Shown: positions 1 through 8,173, counted from the stretch's first letter. The stretch: 43,292 nucleotides of DNA from Nitrosopumilus sp. (GCF_025699255.1 NZ_JAILWA010000013.1:1-43292), one strand, 5' to 3'. The notes: generated by a model from the letters alone, not told the origin. A program made the numbers and translations.

Positions 1-66
1 ACAACAGATGACACAACAGATGACACAACAGATGACACAACAGATGACACAACAGATGACACAACA
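1..66 (+). repeat. 12-bp tandem repeat (5.5 copies, continues off the left edge)
   Basis: The unit ACAACAGATGAC is repeated five times without mismatch, followed by half a copy. The repeat is in frame with the partial coding region and encodes TTDD units. Identical codons in every copy point to recent slippage expansion, so copy number may vary between strains. Confidence 0.95.
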
Positions 67-120
67 GGTAATGAAATCACTGTTGAATTATCTGAAGAAA
101 TTGGTCTAACAGGGAATTAA
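1..120 (+). CDS. C-terminal end of a Thr/Asp-repeat protein (partial)
   Basis: The first frame is open from the window edge to a TAA at 118-120. It encodes at least five copies of the tetrapeptide Thr-Thr-Asp-Asp, then TTGN and a short tail ending ELSEEIGLTGN. The start lies outside the window, so size and function are unknown. A Thr/Asp repeat just before a short tail suggests an acidic extended linker, as in many secreted archaeal proteins. The next gene, also secreted, starts 3 bases after the stop in another frame, so the two are probably cotranscribed. Confidence 0.75.
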   Translation, partial: TTDDTTDDTTDDTTDDTTDDTTGNEITVELSEEIGLTGN

Positions 121-122
121 GA

Positions 123-803
123 TTGATTCTAAAGAACTCTTTTTTTCTTTTAGCTTTGTTTTCCATAGTTTTCTCTTTCTCTCAATTTTCTTATGGTGAT
201 GTGGGAACTATCACTGTTGACTCATTTGATGTAGATTATAAAATTGAAAATGGGTTACTTGACACAATTTTCTTAGATCCTGATTTTATTGAATTAATTA
301 TTACGATGGACACAACATCGGATGGTTCTGTTGAAATAACTATTCCTCGTTCATTACTAGACTCAAAATTTGATACTTTAGATGATGTTTTTTTTGTTTT
401 AGTAGATGGATTTGAAACAGATTATGCAGAAATCAAATCAACATCTGATTCTAGAACACTTGTAATTCCATTCTTTTCAGGTGACTCTGTGATTGATATT
501 ATTGGAACTGACGCCCTGAATCCATTTTATACCGAACCTGAAATTCCTTCTTGGATTAAAAATAATGCAGGTTGGTGGGCTGATGGACAAATTGATGATG
601 ATGCTTTCATTCAAGGAATTCAATATATGATTTCTGAAGAAATAATGAATATTCCCCAAACAGAATCTGGTGAATCAATTGGAAATGAAATTCCTTCTTG
701 GATTAAAAATAATGCAGGTTGGTGGGCTGATGGACAAATTGATGATGATGCTTTCATTCAAGGAATTCAATATATGATAACAAATGGTATTTTACAGGTA
801 TAA
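123..803 (+). CDS. Secreted protein with two WIKNNAGWWADG repeats
   Basis: A 226-residue protein with a clear signal peptide (hydrophobic residues about 5-20, likely cut near SYG, residues 23-25). Next comes a roughly 110-residue beta-rich domain, then two copies of a 31-residue motif at about residues 140-170 and 189-219 built around WIKNNAGWWADG. This motif recurs in many secreted thaumarchaeal proteins; its function is not known to me, and a role in cell-surface or protein contacts is only a guess. The start is TTG, 3 bases after the upstream stop. The two motif copies are identical at DNA level (93 bp), which is unusual. The next gene, valS, is convergent. Confidence 0.85.
   Translation: MILKNSFFLLALFSIVFSFSQFSYGDVGTITVDSFDVDYKIENGLLDTIFLDPDFIELIITMDTTSDGSVEITIPRSLLDSKFDTLDDVFFVLVDGFETDYAEIKSTSDSRTLVIPFFSGDSVIDIIGTDALNPFYTEPEIPSWIKNNAGWWADGQIDDDAFIQGIQYMISEEIMNIPQTESGESIGNEIPSWIKNNAGWWADGQIDDDAFIQGIQYMITNGILQV
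539..631 (+). repeat. 93-bp perfect direct repeat, copy 1
   Basis: Positions 539-631 are identical to 686-778, an offset of 147 bases (49 codons), read by eye. The repeat encodes the WIKNNAGWWADG module of the secreted protein. Identity at third codon positions indicates recent duplication or gene conversion. Confidence 0.93.
686..778 (+). repeat. 93-bp perfect direct repeat, copy 2
   Basis: Second copy of the in-frame repeat at 539-631, with no mismatches. The copies are separated by 54 bases encoding a Ser/Glu-rich linker (around SEEIMNIPQTESGES). Recombination between them would delete exactly one module and keep the frame. Confidence 0.93.
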
Positions 804-809
804 TTAGAC

Positions 810-3128
810 TCAATCCAACAAATTATGCATAGACTTCAAATCTTTTTTGAATGGTTCTAGTGATGCAGGAATTTCAATCTTGATTGAATCTTTTAATGAG
901 AGATTTTGAGCTTTTTTCTCATTCCATACTTTTGAGTTGAATTCAGAAATTTCTTTTGTCACATTACTTTTCTCTTCAATATTTTCAGGTTCTACTTGTT
1001 TTTCTCTATGAATACTATCTTTTGAATACAATTCTTTCCAAAGATGTTCTGTAATAAATGGCGTAATAGGAGCTAATAATTTTAAAATTGTTGATAGAGT
1101 TTTGTGTAGTGTAAAAATTGCACCGTCTCTTTCTTCATCTGAAAAATCAATTCCATATGCTCTTGCCTTTACCATTTCAATATAATGTGCAGCAAAAATA
1201 TTCCATGTAAATTCTCTAATGGCAATTGCTGGAATAAAGAAATTATAATCTTCATATCCTCTCCTACATTCTTTTACTAGTTGATCCAATTCTGCTAAAA
1301 TCCATTCATCTGATGCAGAAAGTTTTCCTGATTTGATTACTGGAAAACTAGACAAAAATCTTGACACATTCCATAATTTACTAAGGAATTTTTTTGTTGA
1401 TTCAATTTTTTGTTCATTACATCTAAAATCATATCCATGATTTATTTCACTTGCACTCCAAAACCTAAAAGTATCTGCCCCTAATTTTTCAATGACTGGT
1501 AAAGGATCTATTGCATTACCTTTACTTTTACTCATCTTCATCCCTTTTTCATCCAAACCGTATCCCATCACCCAAGCTTCAGACCATGGCTTTTCTCCTG
1601 TTAATTGTTCACATCTTAGAAGTGTATAGTATAACCAAGTTCTTACAATATCTTTTGCTTGAGGTCTGATTGATGCTGGATAAACTTTTTTGAAAAATTC
1701 TTCATCTCTGTTAAATTTACTTATGAAGAGAGGTGATACACTAGAATCCATCCATGTATCAAATGTTCGTTCTTCACCTACAAATTCAGCAGAATCACAC
1801 TTGATGCAATTGCTGATTGGACAATCTTCTTCCCAAGGTCTGTAATACTTACCCGGCTCAGGCACATGTGGTTCTGAACATTTTTTACAATACCAAATTG
1901 GGATTTCTGTTCCATAATATCTTCTTCTAGATATTGGCCAATCAATATTGATAGATTCTAACCAATTCATCAGAATTTGTTTATGCATTGAAGGATGAAA
2001 TGTTATTTCTTGACCTAATTTTTTGATCTTTTCAACTGATTCTTTTTGTTTTAGGTAATATTCTTCCATAGGAATTATTTCGATTGGAGTCTTGCTTCTT
2101 TCTGATACTGGTGTTCTGTGAACAATATCTTCAACTTTTTCTAAAAATCCTTTAGTCTCTAAATCCTCTATGATTTTTGTTCGTGCTTGCTTTGGTTTTA
2201 ATCCTGCATATTCTCCTGCTACTTCTGTCATTCTACCATCTAATCCAATTGCAACAATTTCTTCTAATTCTAATTCTCTAAATAATGCCACATCATTTTG
2301 ATCACCGTAACTACATACCATCACAGCACCAGAACCAAATTCCTGTTGAGCTGAATGATGAGTTCTTAGTTCCACTTCTACATTTGTAATTGGAACAATT
2401 ATTTTTCTCCCAATATATTGATTATATCTTTCATCTTCTGGATTTACAATGATTGTTCTACATGCACAAAGTAATTCAGGTCTAGTACTTGCAATAATTA
2501 TTTCCTTATCTGTATCCTTGATTTTAAATTTCATATAAACTAATTTTGTAGATAGATCTTCATACAGTATTTCTGCATCAGCAATAGTTGTACCTGATAC
2601 CCAATCATAATTGTTAGGTCTGTTTGCTAAGTATACTTGTCCTTTTTTCCATAATTCAATAAACGTTGATTGTGTTAGTGCTCTGTATTCTTGCGAATCT
2701 GTTCTATAGTAATTTGAAAAATCTCCGCTGATTCCTAAACTTTTCATTATTAAGATCATTTCTGCCTCTAAATCATCTAGTGCTTCTCTACAAAGATTCA
2801 GAAACTCCCCTCGTTCTGTTTCTCTCATTCTAATTTTGTGTTTTTTCTCTGTATACAATTCAACAGGAAGACCATTCCTGTCAATTCCTATTGGAAAATA
2901 GACATTTTTTCCAGCCATTCGTGCAGTACGTGCAATCATATCAATTTGTGAATAGTGAGCTGCTGCTCCAATGTGCCAAGGTCTGCCTGATGGATATGGG
3001 GGAGGTGTATCTATCGTGTAATTATCTTCTTGAGGCACAAAATCATAAATTTTATCTTCTTCCCATTGTTGTAGAATTTTCTTTTCTAATTCTGGATTCC
3101 ATGCTTTTTCTGATATTTTTGGTTCCAT
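810..3128 (-). CDS. valS: Valyl-tRNA synthetase
   Basis: Class I aminoacyl-tRNA synthetase that charges tRNA-Val. In order: the PPPYPSGRPWHIG region with the HIGH-type signature at residues 52-55, the G-x-DRNGLP block, the CP1 editing domain with ASTRPELL, the WPISRRRYYGTEIPIWYC block, a zinc-like cluster (CKKC, then CIKC), and KMSKS at 531-535. The NGLP and ISRRRYYG blocks favour ValRS over IleRS or LeuRS. At 772 residues it is shorter than most ValRS and lacks an extended C-terminal coiled coil. The ATG start is 8 bases after the stop of the queD-like gene on the same strand, suggesting cotranscription. Confidence 0.95.
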   Translation of the reverse strand: MEPKISEKAWNPELEKKILQQWEEDKIYDFVPQEDNYTIDTPPPYPSGRPWHIGAAAHYSQIDMIARTARMAGKNVYFPIGIDRNGLPVELYTEKKHKIRMRETERGEFLNLCREALDDLEAEMILIMKSLGISGDFSNYYRTDSQEYRALTQSTFIELWKKGQVYLANRPNNYDWVSGTTIADAEILYEDLSTKLVYMKFKIKDTDKEIIIASTRPELLCACRTIIVNPEDERYNQYIGRKIIVPITNVEVELRTHHSAQQEFGSGAVMVCSYGDQNDVALFRELELEEIVAIGLDGRMTEVAGEYAGLKPKQARTKIIEDLETKGFLEKVEDIVHRTPVSERSKTPIEIIPMEEYYLKQKESVEKIKKLGQEITFHPSMHKQILMNWLESINIDWPISRRRYYGTEIPIWYCKKCSEPHVPEPGKYYRPWEEDCPISNCIKCDSAEFVGEERTFDTWMDSSVSPLFISKFNRDEEFFKKVYPASIRPQAKDIVRTWLYYTLLRCEQLTGEKPWSEAWVMGYGLDEKGMKMSKSKGNAIDPLPVIEKLGADTFRFWSASEINHGYDFRCNEQKIESTKKFLSKLWNVSRFLSSFPVIKSGKLSASDEWILAELDQLVKECRRGYEDYNFFIPAIAIREFTWNIFAAHYIEMVKARAYGIDFSDEERDGAIFTLHKTLSTILKLLAPITPFITEHLWKELYSKDSIHREKQVEPENIEEKSNVTKEISEFNSKVWNEKKAQNLSLKDSIKIEIPASLEPFKKDLKSMHNLLD

Positions 3129-3136
3129 CTTCCTAA

Positions 3137-3952
3137 CTATCTTTCTATGTTTGAAATAATGTGAGATCCTTTATTGTAACCTTCATAGATGTAAACACCT
3201 ACTGCTTCTACATTTGATGGCATTTTTGGTACTAACAGTTTAATTATTTCGCTTGAAAGATTTTCAACTGTAGCTTCTCCTTCTAAAAGATACGTGGTGT
3301 TTTTAGGAACTTGTAATTCAAACATTCCTTTGGGGCCTTCAAATTGAATATGATAATGTGAATCATCTTCTTTTTGTAAATATTTTCTATTAATGAAAAA
3401 TTTATGATCAAATACATTAACAACTTCTTTGATGATTTTTTTAGCTTCTCCAAAATCTAAAAGAAGATTATCTTTCATTTGTCCTACCAATTCTACCATT
3501 ACTGATGAAGTATGTCCATGTAATATGGAACATTTTTCAACTAATGGTAAAATATGTGCATAATCAAATGAGAATGATGCATCTTCTAAAAATATTGAAC
3601 CTGTTTGTGGAGTTTTATCATAAAATACAATATCTTGTAATTCTTTTATTTGTGCAACATATTTTGCATGTCCTATTGCCATGATTTTATTTTGAGGAAA
3701 ATCTTCTTTGATTTGCTTGTATTTTTCAATATCTTCATCAGTATCAATTACTTCAATCAATCCTTTTTCTGTTTTGAAATCTACTGTAACCTCAATTCCA
3801 TTCTTTAAAGTAACTTTGTGATTGTACTCATAATCTTGTTCAAGAAATGTGAGCATTTGAGCCACTGTTAATTCTGTTCTTGTTTTAAGTAAATTTCCAT
3901 TCTTATCGATATATCTAAAATCAGAATCCAGAATTGTAGGACTTGAAGCCAT
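3137..3952 (-). CDS. queD: 6-carboxytetrahydropterin synthase-like (QueD/PTPS) with extra N-terminal domain
   Basis: Residues about 122-271 match the QueD/6-pyruvoyltetrahydropterin synthase family: zinc-binding His133 plus the pair His145 and His147 in CSILHGH, Cys141 at the catalytic position, DFGEAK at 166-171, DHKFF at 182-186, and a late Glu in EATVENLSSE. In archaea this family makes the deazaguanine precursor for archaeosine; that role is inferred. Residues 1-115 are an added domain that normal QueD (about 120-150 residues) lacks. It has a TVDF...LIEVID pattern resembling a degenerate PD-(D/E)xK nuclease core. It lies just upstream of valS and near a pterin dehydratase on the same strand. 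Confidence 0.85.
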   Translation of the reverse strand: MASSPTILDSDFRYIDKNGNLLKTRTELTVAQMLTFLEQDYEYNHKVTLKNGIEVTVDFKTEKGLIEVIDTDEDIEKYKQIKEDFPQNKIMAIGHAKYVAQIKELQDIVFYDKTPQTGSIFLEDASFSFDYAHILPLVEKCSILHGHTSSVMVELVGQMKDNLLLDFGEAKKIIKEVVNVFDHKFFINRKYLQKEDDSHYHIQFEGPKGMFELQVPKNTTYLLEGEATVENLSSEIIKLLVPKMPSNVEAVGVYIYEGYNKGSHIISNIER

Positions 3953-4020
3953 GTGAAGTCAACTGACTATGGATATAATATAAATTCTGTAATGGATGTG
4001 ACTATATTTCTCCAAAAATC

Positions 4021-4299
4021 TTATGCCAAAGAATTTAAAATTCTAGCCAGATTTACATCATTTTTTGTAATGCCTCCAGCATCATGAGTTGTTAGGTCAA
4101 TGATTATTCTATTGTATACATTAAACCATTCTGGATGATGATTCATTTTTTCAATTTCCATGGCAGATCTGGTCATAAAACCAAAGGCCTGATTAAATGA
4201 TTCAAATTCAAATTCTTTATGTAGTTTTTCATTAACAACACTCCAACCAGGTAATTTTTGTAATTCTGCTTCAATATCTGCTTGAGACAATCGTATCAT
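4021..4299 (-). CDS. Pterin-4a-carbinolamine dehydratase
   Basis: A 92-residue protein matching the PCD/DCoH family over its whole length, with the signature [12 protein letters not shown] followed by LTTHDAGG. The family dehydrates 4a-hydroxytetrahydropterin and recycles the pterin cofactor after aromatic hydroxylation. No phenylalanine hydroxylase is in the window, so its substrate here is unclear. It lies about 70 bases upstream of the QueD-like gene on the same strand, a suggestive pairing of two pterin-handling proteins. The ATG start gives the normal family length. Confidence 0.93.
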   Translation of the reverse strand: MIRLSQADIEAELQKLPGWSVVNEKLHKEFEFESFNQAFGFMTRSAMEIEKMNHHPEWFNVYNRIIIDLTTHDAGGITKNDVNLARILNSLA

Positions 4300-4369
4300 A
4301 CTGTTCGGAATATAATGTTAAATTAAAAGATTCATTCATTACCCTACAACAGAATATGTATAATAGATA

Positions 4370-5125
4370 ATGGATGAAATAAACCAAAAATTACTTGAAA
4401 AAATAAAACAATCTATTTCTGAAACTGTCAAAAAAAAGAAAATAGGAATTGCATTTTCTGGTGGTGTTGACAGCACATTAATTTCAAAAATTTGTTCAGA
4501 TATGGAGTATGATATTACATTACTAACCATTGGATTTTCTGAATCACACGATATATTATTTGCAAAAGAAGTTAATGAATATCTTAATTATACTCATCAT
4601 ATTTATGAAATTGATTCAGAAACATTTCCAGACATCTCTTCAAAAATTAATCAAACAATAAAGACTGATAATTTATCATGGAATGAAAATTGTATTGCAT
4701 TTTATTATGTTTCAAAGTTGGCACACGAATTAGATCTTGATACCGTGATTACTGCAAATGGAATAGATGAATTGTTTTGTGGCTATAATGCATATAGGGA
4801 AGCATTTTCTGGAGGTGAATCTAAAATTAATGAAGTTATGATTACAAAATTAGAAAATGAATTAAAAATGATGAAAGCTGTAAATCTTATTGCATCTGAA
4901 TTCGGAGTACAAATACTACAACCATTACTTTCGTCAAAATTTATTGAATATGCAAAATCTATTCCCATCTCTGAAAAAATTCATGATTCTGAAGATCTAT
5001 ACAGAAAGCACATTATTAGAAAATTAGCCAAACAAGTTAATGTACCCGACCTTTCTTGTACAAAACGAAAAAAAGCGTTACAATACGGTTCTAAAATTCA
5101 CAAAGCCTTACTGAAAACTAGATAA
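4370..5125 (+). CDS. Asparagine-synthase-type ATP-pyrophosphatase domain protein
   Basis: A 251-residue PP-loop protein. The SGGVDS loop (about residues 30-35) binds ATP pyrophosphate, and ANGIDELFCGYNAYR is the asparagine synthetase/beta-lactam synthetase block. The N-terminal glutamine amidotransferase domain of AsnB is absent. The enzyme would therefore have to use free ammonia or a partner protein to adenylate and amidate a carboxylate. Free ammonia use is plausible in an ammonia oxidiser, but the substrate is unknown. The start is ATG and the 3' end overlaps convergent purB by 8 bases. Confidence 0.8.
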   Translation: MDEINQKLLEKIKQSISETVKKKKIGIAFSGGVDSTLISKICSDMEYDITLLTIGFSESHDILFAKEVNEYLNYTHHIYEIDSETFPDISSKINQTIKTDNLSWNENCIAFYYVSKLAHELDLDTVITANGIDELFCGYNAYREAFSGGESKINEVMITKLENELKMMKAVNLIASEFGVQILQPLLSSKFIEYAKSIPISEKIHDSEDLYRKHIIRKLAKQVNVPDLSCTKRKKALQYGSKIHKALLKTR

Positions 5126-6479
5126 ATTTCTTAACTGTCTTCTGAACTGATTTTTGTACATTGTTTATGATTGTAGGAGATGCACCCAAATGTTTTTCTG
5201 GTGAAAATATTGCATCAATTTCTTTATCAGACAAATTCGAAGAAAATGCTTTATCTTTTTTTATCGCATCTTTGTAGAACATTCCTTTATCGTTTGCCTC
5301 AAATGCAACTCTTTGAACATCTCTATATGCTACAAATCTTGGAATGCCTTTTTTGATTAATGCCTCTAATACAAATTCTGCAAATATTTGACCTTTTGTA
5401 ATGTATAGATTATCTACAATTCTTTTTTCATTTACCATCAAATTTGAAACAATCCTCGTCATGGTTTCTAGCATTTCGTCAACTAGAATGGATACTGTTG
5501 GGATTACAAATCTTTCATTAGCTGAATTTGAAAGATCTCTTTCATGCCATAATGGAATATTTTCAAAAGATATTGCAACTTGACTCCTAACTAATTTTGA
5601 TAACGATGATACTCTTTCACTCTTTATTGGATTTCTTTTTACGGGAACTGCACTACTACCCATTTGTCCTTTCTTGAATTGCTCAGCAACCTCTCCTATC
5701 TCAGTTCTTTGTAAATTTCTAATTTCTATTGCAATTTTTTCTAATGTGGTTCCAATTAATGCTAATTCAAACACATATTCTGCATATCTTTCTCTAGGAA
5801 CAACTTGGGTTGTTACTTCTGCTGGAAATAATTTTAATCTCTTGGCTGCTCTTTTTTGAACTTCTAATGATTTTGCACCCATTAAAGAACCTGTACCTAC
5901 AACTCCTAGAGTTTTACAAATCAAAATTCTTTTCTTAATCTCTTCGATTCTTTCTACATGTTTTGCCATTTCTGCAGCCCAGTTTGCAAATTTTAATCCA
6001 AATGAAATAATGCTTGCATGTTGTCCATGGGTTCTACCTACTGCTGGAATTTTTGAATAAGAAACAGCTTTTTTTGCTAGAATTGATGCCATCTCTGCAA
6101 CTTTGGGTTCAATAATTTGTAATGCGTCTCTCATCTGCATTGAATTACTTGTATCAACTAAATCATTACTTGTAAGACCATAATGAATCCAGGGTCTTGC
6201 ATTTTTAGAACATTTTTCACTTAATGATTCCACTAAGGCAGCTGTATCATGATCACTTTTTGCTTCTAACTGTTTGATTCTTTTTGCAGTAATTTTTCCA
6301 GATGTTGCAACCTTGTGTATCTCTTTACCTACACTTTTTGAGATCATACCAATTTCACTTTGAGAAATGGCTGCAGCACCTTCGATCTCTAATTGATAAT
6401 CTACTTTCTTTTGTTCACTGAAAATCTCCATCATTTCTTTGGTACCATAACGACCATTATCAATAGGTAAAATTGCCAA
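5118..6479 (-). CDS. purB: Adenylosuccinate lyase
   Basis: A fumarase-superfamily lyase of 453 residues that releases fumarate from adenylosuccinate to give AMP, and from SAICAR in purine synthesis. Diagnostic features are the N-terminal LPIDNGRYGTKEM, the catalytic His region GRTHGQHAS, and the mobile signature loop GSSAVPVKRNPIKSE. purA, which makes adenylosuccinate, is at 23929-24930. The start is ATG. The 3' end overlaps the asparagine-synthase-like gene by 8 bases tail to tail. Confidence 0.96.
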   Translation of the reverse strand: MAILPIDNGRYGTKEMMEIFSEQKKVDYQLEIEGAAAISQSEIGMISKSVGKEIHKVATSGKITAKRIKQLEAKSDHDTAALVESLSEKCSKNARPWIHYGLTSNDLVDTSNSMQMRDALQIIEPKVAEMASILAKKAVSYSKIPAVGRTHGQHASIISFGLKFANWAAEMAKHVERIEEIKKRILICKTLGVVGTGSLMGAKSLEVQKRAAKRLKLFPAEVTTQVVPRERYAEYVFELALIGTTLEKIAIEIRNLQRTEIGEVAEQFKKGQMGSSAVPVKRNPIKSERVSSLSKLVRSQVAISFENIPLWHERDLSNSANERFVIPTVSILVDEMLETMTRIVSNLMVNEKRIVDNLYITKGQIFAEFVLEALIKKGIPRFVAYRDVQRVAFEANDKGMFYKDAIKKDKAFSSNLSDKEIDAIFSPEKHLGASPTIINNVQKSVQKTVKKFI

Positions 6480-6529
6480 TGTTTCTATTTTTTAGACATG
6501 GAAAATAAATCTACTCATGATGTCTGAAT

Positions 6530-6640
6530 CTAATTAACTCTGTCTCTTAGTTGATGACAATCGCACAAACAACCTTTTTGACATTTCATTCTCTTACAGT
6601 CTGAGCATACATTTTTTCTCCAATAAGGGGCAGTATTCAT
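6530..6640 (-). CDS. 36-residue Cys-rich miniprotein
   Basis: A small frame with ATG at 6638-6640 and TAG at 6530-6532. It encodes a basic 36-residue peptide with six Cys and one His in the order C12, C15, C20, C24, C26, C28, H29 (core CSDCKRMKCQKGCLCDCH). The spacing suggests a metal-binding knuckle. The ATG directly abuts the TAG stop of the upstream membrane-protein gene, which implies translational coupling. I do not recognise a family. The dense ordered Cys pattern and exact stop-start junction argue that it is real. Confidence 0.6.
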   Translation of the reverse strand: MNTAPYWRKNVCSDCKRMKCQKGCLCDCHQLRDRVN

Positions 6641-6862
6641 CTAATACCTCTGTGTAACTTTGAAAGTTCTTCTTTTTACTTGAAGAAGAATCTTGATCAA
6701 ATACAACGTCCAAATTCCCATTAAGATATAGTATAATATACTCAGATCAGGTTCATCCTTGATTTCTCTTGGCTCTTCTTCTGCAGGTAGATCAAAAGGA
6801 GGCATGTAAACAATACCTAACAAAATAGGTATAGTAACTAATACAATAATCGGTAATGGCAT
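6641..6862 (-). CDS. Small membrane protein
   Basis: A 73-residue protein with a hydrophobic helix at about residues 3-20, an acidic Pro-rich loop (DLPAEEEPREIKDEPD), a second helix at about 44-62 and a basic tail. This predicts two membrane spans with a short outside loop. No family recognised. It sits 8 bases after the CBS-domain gene and is followed with no gap by the Cys-rich miniprotein, so the three look like one operon. Confidence 0.7.
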   Translation of the reverse strand: MPLPIIVLVTIPILLGIVYMPPFDLPAEEEPREIKDEPDLSILYYILMGIWTLYLIKILLQVKRRTFKVTQRY

Positions 6863-6870
6863 AATTTCTT

Positions 6871-7338
6871 CTAATTATATGGACTATAATTGGTAAAAAT
6901 CTTTGCAACTGAATGAAAATACATGTCTCTTACATCATCTTCAACACATACGGCTAACAAATTTACAATATCTGTTGCAGTAATTATCCCTACAATTTCA
7001 TCATCATCTACAACTGGTAACTTCCTAATTCCTCTTTCATGCATTAGATCTGCTGCCATTCTAACTGATTCATCTGAATTAATTGAGAACAATGGTGTTG
7101 ACATGATTTGTTTAACAGGGTCTGTGATTTGATATGCATGAGCTGCTACTTTTACTGAAAAGTCTCTATCTGTAATTATCCCTACAGGTAAATTATCTTC
7201 TGTCACAATAACTGCCCCTACTTTTGCATCCTCCATCATTTTAGCTGCTTCATTAATTGTCATTGTAGAATCTACAGAGATAACTGATTTAGTCATAACA
7301 TCTGCAATTGTCATTGTTTTCCCATTTGTCATTTTCAC
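6871..7338 (-). CDS. CBS-domain pair protein
   Basis: A 155-residue protein made of two CBS motifs: residues about 10-65 (VMTKSVISVD to GIITDRDF) and 75-135 (IMSTPLFSIN to GIITATDIVNLL). CBS pairs form a Bateman module that binds adenosine nucleotides and senses energy state. No catalytic domain is attached, so it probably regulates a partner. It is first in a likely operon with the small membrane protein and the Cys-rich miniprotein. It is divergent from the UspA gene, itself from an ATP/AMP-binding family. ATG at 7338 is used; a second in-frame ATG lies two codons later. Confidence 0.88.
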   Translation of the reverse strand: MKMTNGKTMTIADVMTKSVISVDSTMTINEAAKMMEDAKVGAVIVTEDNLPVGIITDRDFSVKVAAHAYQITDPVKQIMSTPLFSINSDESVRMAADLMHERGIRKLPVVDDDEIVGIITATDIVNLLAVCVEDDVRDMYFHSVAKIFTNYSPYN

Positions 7339-7416
7339 TTTAACATTGGAGAATTGATTATTTTATTATCTTCTAGAATCTCAAAGCTGAAAATCATACT
7401 AGATAATCTAAATCCA

Positions 7417-7425
7417 CTTTAAATT
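7417..7425 (+). promoter_or_regulatory. TATA-like box of the UspA gene
   Basis: CTTTAAATT lies about 25 bases upstream of the TTG/GTG start at 7446/7449, the usual distance of an archaeal TATA box from the start of a leaderless transcript. Called from pattern and spacing only. Confidence 0.45.
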
Positions 7426-7445
7426 AAAAAAAATCAGTTGATTAC

Positions 7446-7874
7446 TTGGTGGCAATTCAGATAAAGAAGATTCTAGTACCTTTGGATGGTTCTTCAAACT
7501 CATTTCGAGGTCTTGATATTGCAATTCATATGGCAAGAGAGTCACACGCAACTATTACTGGCCTTTACGTGGCAGGAATTGTAAAACCTAGAACTAATGA
7601 TCCTATCACTCCTTTAGAGAAAATTTTACTTGGAAATGCACAAAAAATTATGAAAAAAGCCAAGTTAAAGGCTGCAAAACAAGGAATATTATTTTTTGAT
7701 AGGGTGTCATATGGTGATGAAGGAAAAAGAATTGTTGAGGTTGCAGATAAACAAAATTTTGATCTGATCGTGATTGGATCTAGAGGAATGAGTGCAACAA
7801 AAGAAATTTTCTTAGGTAGTACATCTAACTATGTGCTTCACAAATCAAAGAAACCTGTTCTTATAGTGAAATAA
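7446..7874 (+). CDS. Universal stress protein (UspA family)
   Basis: A 142-residue single Usp domain. The N-terminal KKILVPLDGS strand-loop and the C-terminal GSRGMSATKEIFLGSTSNYVLHKSKKPVLIVK region (split as GSRGMSA and GSTSNYV) form the ATP-binding G-2x-G-9x-G-S/T motif. ATP-binding members are generally linked to stress and energy status. The start may be TTG at 7446 or the next codon, GTG at 7449. It is divergent from the CBS-domain gene and shares a 107-base promoter region with it. Confidence 0.92.
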   Translation: MVAIQIKKILVPLDGSSNSFRGLDIAIHMARESHATITGLYVAGIVKPRTNDPITPLEKILLGNAQKIMKKAKLKAAKQGILFFDRVSYGDEGKRIVEVADKQNFDLIVIGSRGMSATKEIFLGSTSNYVLHKSKKPVLIVK

Positions 7875-7906
7875 TATTAAAAAATAATTACACTTTACTA
7901 GGAAAT

Positions 7907-8107
7907 CTAACTTCTTGTTCTCTTTTTTACTGCTGCAACTTTCTTTGATGATCTGACTTCTTTTGCTTTAGCACTAGCTTTGCTGACTTTTCCTTCTTTT
8001 TTCATAGGTTTTCCACTTCTTCTAGCAGCTCTTGAAGCAGTTGCTCTGATTTTTTGCTCTTCTTTTTGTTTTTCTTTCTCTTCTTCTGAAATTACTCTTC
8101 TAACCAT
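7907..8107 (-). CDS. Small very basic Lys/Arg/Ala-rich protein
   Basis: A 66-residue protein rich in Lys, Arg, Ala and Ser. It has a charged helix at residues 8-25 (EEEKEKQKEEQKIRATA) and a tail with KKEGK, KASAKAKE and KKVAAVKKR. The composition resembles histone H1-like or ribosome-associated tails, so nucleic-acid binding is a reasonable guess. No family recognised. It is convergent with the UspA gene, and the next small frame (8174-8329) lies upstream on the same strand. Confidence 0.6.
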   Translation of the reverse strand: MVRRVISEEEKEKQKEEQKIRATASRAARRSGKPMKKEGKVSKASAKAKEVRSSKKVAAVKKRTRS

Positions 8108-8173
8108 ACTTGATAAAATAATTTTATCATAGATAAGTTAGCTCATTAATCCTTTGATTGATTTTTTTTAAAA

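Noticed and set aside
1-66. CRISPR-like array
   Set aside because: The 12-bp units have no spacers and encode an in-frame TTDD repeat.
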